From the NCBI GenBank assembly GCA_003260075.1, contig QLIY01000330.1, positions 47,092-111,091 of the forward strand: a DNA stretch of 64,000 nt, read 5' to 3'. Below, one piece after another: positions 59,939-64,000 of the stretch. Made by a program: the position numbers and the translations under genes. Position 1 is the stretch's first letter. Every line of letters begins with the position of its first letter. This stretch comes from Phallusia mammillata. Lineage: Eukaryota > Chordata > Ascidiacea > Phlebobranchia > Ascidiidae. The notes beneath the pieces were generated by a model that was not told where the DNA came from, made no database searches, and was given only the letters and a program-made list of their open reading frames with translations.

Positions 59939-62111
59939 TGCGCAGACCGAATAAAACCTTTTAAAAACGATTTTTTAAATTTGATTTTGCAAACTTCTAT
60001 AAATTCTGCACTAATTAATACATTTTGGGTCCTTTGGGCCTGACAAACGTTTTACAGCAGCCAGCGTAAAAAAACCGGGCATTTTTTTTGAAAAAAAACG
60101 GGCATTTTTGCAGACCAACCTTCATAACTTATAATTTGGAAATGCTATGTGCATAAATATTTTATCACATTATAACTTATCGGTCATTATTGCGTGTGTG
60201 CAGTGACAAGCTGTAACCATGTGTTTGTCGACTACTGTTAAATAACTAAGTCACTGGAATCCAAGTTGTAAACAATAAACGTTGAGTCAGAAAATGGAAA
60301 ACTAACATTCTGCCACTGACTTATTCGAAATTTGTAGATGCCATGAAAAATTTAATTTAGGTGTTCTGCTTTTCGGTAAACGCATGCTATAATAGTAAGT
60401 GTATATAGCATTCAACTGTTAGTGTTCGTAAATGCTTTATTACACAATATATACTTTTTTACTTTTGATTACATTTATCAGTTACTAAAAAGTAAGCTTT
60501 CCATTATAATCCATTGATCACGTTTGCAAGTTAGAAAAAACCTTTCATGAACCCAACTACAAAAAAACGAAGCGATGGTTTTAAGATGTCTTAACGTTTA
60601 AAATACGCCACCATCCAATCTATCGCGTAAGAATTAAAAGGACATTTCCCAAATACCTGACTCATTGTATGACATATTTCAAAACACGTCCAAGATGTCT
60701 AGACGAAACAGAAAAAATCCTTTCGCCCCTGTGGCCTATATATAGCAGTTGCCAACCACGCGAACTAGAACTGGGGCTAAGTTTAACTTGGGCAAACAAT
60801 TGGTCAACGACCTCCCTAAATGAGTTCAATGTGATGATTACATAACAGTTTATGAGTATTAGCGCAGGGGTAAGAGAGATACAAAGAGGGTAGTTGGTAT
60901 GCAGTTGTCGAAACTGCTGACTCCGGTTTCCTTGTTTGTGCTCAGCAATTTATTTTATTACCCACAAGGGCGGAAATTTAGGGATTGATAAAACACAGCT
61001 AGGATAGCCTATTTATTGTCTGGCTTTGGTGGCGTTTGATTGGGGTCATATAACCTTCCGTTTTACCGAAAGTACACGATGTATGTTGTAAAATAAGCTG
61101 TAAGCGCCGATAAAACATTTAATTGGTCCTGAATGTTGCTGACAAGGCCACAAATGGCGTGATAAAATATTCCATGCGCTTGGTTTATGAAACGCTCTGC
61201 TCAAACTGGGGTAAAGGACAACCGTAAGATGTTATTAATCACTCTGCTTAGTTTTATTTCGTTGCTGTATGCTAGGTGTTTTTTACATTATTTTTGCCTC
61301 TGTAACATATAAAATGAAAGCAAAGTTTCACTGATTAACATAAACAATTAAAATGGGGCTAAAACATGTAAGTTTCAAAATAAATTATACTGTTTGATCC
61401 ATACTTTGGTAAAATATGGGAGTCATTGAACACCTTTTTGTTTGCGTGACATTATTCAAAAAATAAACATCACAAAACTTTCGTTAAGTTGAAATTTGGA
61501 ATTGAATTCAGTTCCTTTGGAGGTTGAATTAAATGACCAAGTAAGTTAAATGGTACAGCTATGATCGATTTCAAAACGGAACAAATGAATACTTTTCCGA
61601 AACGTTATGATACCATTCAGTGTCAATCTGACAATTGCCACTTGAAGCTATGCCAATAATTTAGAACGGGAGCGTGCAACCTGTGGCACATTGATTGGAG
61701 GTTGTGTGGCCCGCAGAGACGCTTGGATTTCAAATGTAGCTACTTGAAAACGAGTCCAATTACAAAATATTTTTAAGCAAATTGATGCGGCGGGACTATT
61801 TTTCTGCGACCCGACAATAATGCAGCTAGCATCAAATGCGAATTTCAGTTGTTAACTCAATATAGGCATCATTGGTATGCAACAAAGTTAATCTGCTTTG
61901 CTTTATACAAAGGCGCGTCCCGCGATCTAATCATGGCACCACCTCTGATTTAGAACAAAACAGATTTTAGCAAAGACGTGCCGACGGTCGCTGTGGTAAA
62001 CTCTTTCGATGGGAGGCGCTTGACCTTTGTACAGACTCTACAGATTTAGGAATCTGGGGTTTGAAACCGTGTGTGCTTTCGTTAGCTTAGTATATGTTAG
62101 TTAAATTGAGT

Positions 62112-62175
62112 AGTAGGTCAACATGAACACGGCGTACCAAAGTAAAAACTCGGTTTGGTTCCATTTTAAAAAGGT
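62112..62175 (-). pseudogene. Relic of a P450 exon 1
   Basis: On the minus strand this short segment reads LKWNQTEFLLWYAVFMLTYY, matching the anchor of the P450 at 59650-59938 (LKWNQTEFLLGFAVFMLIYY). Similarity fades on both sides, and no ATG, hinge or donor is kept. It indicates a former tandem duplicate upstream of the current P450. Confidence 0.7.
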
Positions 62176-62374
62176 AATTGTATCAATTATATTGTTACCA
62201 GCCAAATTCACTGGGCACTTTTAGCAATAAAATGTAAACCCTCCTGAATCTGTATGGAAAATCAGTAGGCATTTAAACCAAGTCGTTGCACCTACATAAA
62301 ACTCCTAACACCTGAAGTCATCTCGCCGGTTCTCCTGTTTGCCGAAACCTTAAAACTTTCGCCGTGCTCTACAG

Positions 62375-62854
62375 CAGTGGTCTTCAACTTTTTTTAAAAG
62401 CGACCCCAATTTAAAAGAATATTTAACCAGCATTTACATGCGACCCCATTTTTTTTCCGATAGGGAGAAAAATGTTTGGAGTAATGGAGAAACTAAAACT
62501 GTTTTCATGTAAATATGCCCGCTTAATTTTCGTAGACATTAAATGTTAGCTCTTCTGGCAAATGTGATTTTTATTCCGACGTTTCGACGTCCTATGGTCG
62601 GTTATTTACCCTGATGAAGACGACCTGTATGGGACATCGAAACGTCGGAATAAAAATCACATTTGCCAGAAGAGCTCTTTAAACTTGATACTATGCCTGC
62701 AGCAATAGCTTATATATTAAATGTTAGCATTCAGCGCGCGTTAAAGCTCACCAGTTTGCAGAAATCAGTAAAATTATATTTTTTTTCCTGTACCCGCTAT
62801 ATTATTTTGGACACAATATGTCATTCATGGGGCTCTATCGCGTAACAATGGGTT

Positions 62855-62940
<86 letters not shown>

Positions 62941-63211
62941 ATATCATGACCGCTACACCCGCTTCAGCGCGCGTTAAAGCTCACCAGTTTGCAGAAATCA
63001 GTAAAATTAAATATTTTTCCCTGTACCCGCTGTATTATTTTGGATATGTCATTCATGGGGCTCTATCGCGTAACAATGGGTTGGACAACTTGGGGGGGGG
63101 GCATCATTTTTGGTCGTAAATTTAAACATGAATAAATTGAATTTATAGCGACCCCAGAAAAAGTTTAGGCGACCCAACTTGGGGTCGCGACCCACAGGTT
63201 GAAGACCACTG
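62375..63211. mobile_element. hAT-type element with nested inverted repeat
   Basis: The element starts CAGTGGTCTTCAACTT and ends AGGTTGAAGACCACTG. It has a perfect 8-bp duplication ctctacag (62367-62374 and 63212-63219). Its interior contains a perfect 40-bp inverted repeat, an 82-base G run and a duplicated 62725-62850 block (again at 62964-63090), so its true length is shorter than the 837 bp shown. Confidence 0.82.
62548..62676. repeat. Perfect 40-bp inverted repeat around a CTGATGA...CGAAACGTC core
   Basis: Arms 62548-62587 and 62637-62676 are exact reverse complements (40 of 40), separated by 49 bp. The inner arm end reads TCGAAACGTCGGAAT and the spacer contains CCCTGATGAAGACGACC. The whole sits inside the hAT element at 62375-63211. 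Related structures occur at 2640-2906, 32488-32606 and 50588-50742. Confidence 0.85.
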
Positions 63212-63268
63212 CTCTACAGCTTATATAGTTTCTCCCGACATGTGAGACGAGACCTAGACCCTGTACTA

Positions 63269-63700
63269 CAGGGGTGGGCAAACTTTTCAGTGCAAGGGCC
63301 GCATTCAAAAGTTCATAATCTTATCGGGCCGCATGGTATTTCACCAACGGCTGCCAATTGCTTGCTTGTTGTTTTGTTTTAAAATAACTGATGTAAAGAA
63401 TAAGGTTTGTATCATATATATATACCATTTAAAGTCGCCTAAAATGCTCTGATTAACAATTTCTAACTTGTGCATAAGTTTAGCTGAACGGAGCTAACTG
63501 TTTATGACGTCATAAACTGTATTGTGACGATTGCAGTGCCCGTTTTTCGCATTGTTTGCACATAATAAGCGGATAAAAAGCCTGGCGCATATGGTTACTA
63601 GACTGGTAATCTTTTTTCCAGTCCCACGAAATCTGTTTTAGCAGTTTGAAAATCAAAATATTTTGCAAAATAGATTGCGGCCGCAGGTTGTGCACCCCTG
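63269..63700. mobile_element. hAT-like element without clear TSD
   Basis: The segment starts CAGGGGTGGGCAAACTTTT with a GGGCCGCA motif and ends GCGGCCGCAGG then GTGCACCCCTG, an imperfect inverse of the start. The 8-bp flanks do not match (ctgtacta against cgcaaaat). It is similar in style to widespread metazoan hAT MITEs. Confidence 0.6.
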
Positions 63701-64000
63701 CGCAAAATTATTACATAGTATATTTTCAGCTTTATGCAAATACGTTTGTTCATGATTGTACAAACATTGGTTGAAACGCTACAATTGTAATTGTTTCAAA
63801 AAAACAAGCGTTTGTTGCAACAAAGGCTGAACCACGTTTTTTGTTAATAAAGTCCGAGTGCCAACATTAAACAAAAAGTACTGCAACGACCTAAACATGA
63901 TCCAAAGTGACCAAAGTTTGGGCGTCAACAGTGCAAAGTGGGCTGTTTTTGAAAACGTGAATCGCTTTTACTTTTATCGAACGAAGAAATTGTGTCAAGT

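Larger units (their letters stand above)
41022..63101. repeat. Series of ~G10 spacers with step-back duplication (right contig)
   Basis: Twelve G runs, mostly exactly 10 bases, start at 41022, 42322, 46492, 47628, 48122, 48242, 50636, 52413, 55212, 55519, 62858 (82 bases) and 63092. They show the same duplicate-flank behaviour as the C runs on the left. Single N bases at 47448 and 55012 are in this contig. Confidence 0.9.
59939..64000. other. Region upstream of the P450, repeat-rich, no intact gene seen
   Basis: Apart from the P450 exon-1 relic, I find only transposon-type sequence: a hAT-like element at 62375-63211 enclosing a perfect 40-bp inverted repeat and an 82-base G run, and another hAT-like element at 63269-63700. 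The region 60000-62100 shows no convincing coding frame. The polyglycine frame near 62853-63119 is only the G run read as codons. Confidence 0.55.

Noticed and set aside
62853-63119. Open frame encoding a long polyglycine protein
   Set aside because: It is only the 82-base G run read as codons inside a hAT element; it has no conserved flanks or splice context.

Overview
The window looks like nuclear DNA of a tunicate, most likely a Ciona-type ascidian. The evidence is an AT-rich sequence (my estimate by eye), short exons with GT-AG introns, chordate-like proteins, many small hAT-type transposons and very high allelic divergence. The species cannot be fixed from the sequence. No bacterial operon, CRISPR array, rRNA or convincing intact tRNA gene is present.

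Three real genes dominate. (1) Minus strand, running off the left edge: the N-terminus of a conventional ankyrin (ANK1/2/3 family). Six phase-0 ankyrin-repeat exons plus a 24-nt microexon encoding MMVNRTTE lie between 1 and 5097. Candidate 5' exons lie at 17879-17923 and 27103-27748, giving a roughly 22-kb 5' intron. (2) Plus strand, 36194-52033: a complete 28-exon meckelin (TMEM67), the ciliary transition-zone receptor-like protein. My exon chain sums to 2913 nt, or 970 codons plus a stop. (3) Minus strand, 55295-59938: a CYP2-like cytochrome P450 of nine exons with all hallmark motifs. A second copy of its heme exon and a relic of its first exon lie nearby.

The most striking pattern is not biological. 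From 1 to about 40.4 kb the sequence is punctuated by runs of about 10 C. After a 27-N gap at 40453-40479 the same pattern continues as runs of about 10 G. After most runs the sequence steps back and repeats a nearby block with SNPs and indels. The polarity switch at the N gap shows that the spacers were written at contig level and one contig was then reverse-complemented. The repeated blocks behave mostly as uncollapsed haplotype copies: meckelin exon copies differ almost only at synonymous sites, and one copy carries a hAT insertion absent from another. These junctions duplicate or truncate meckelin exons 1, 9, 15, 16 and 18 and the P450 heme exon.

The non-genic parts hold hAT-type elements, five of them with 8-bp or near-8-bp target-site duplications, a family of inverted repeats centred on a CGAAACGTC-like core, tRNA-derived SINE fragments and short tandem repeats. 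I found no convincing new molecular system. The most interesting biology is the conserved ankyrin microexon, possible alternative ankyrin N-termini, the polymorphic hAT insertion and the inverted-repeat family.
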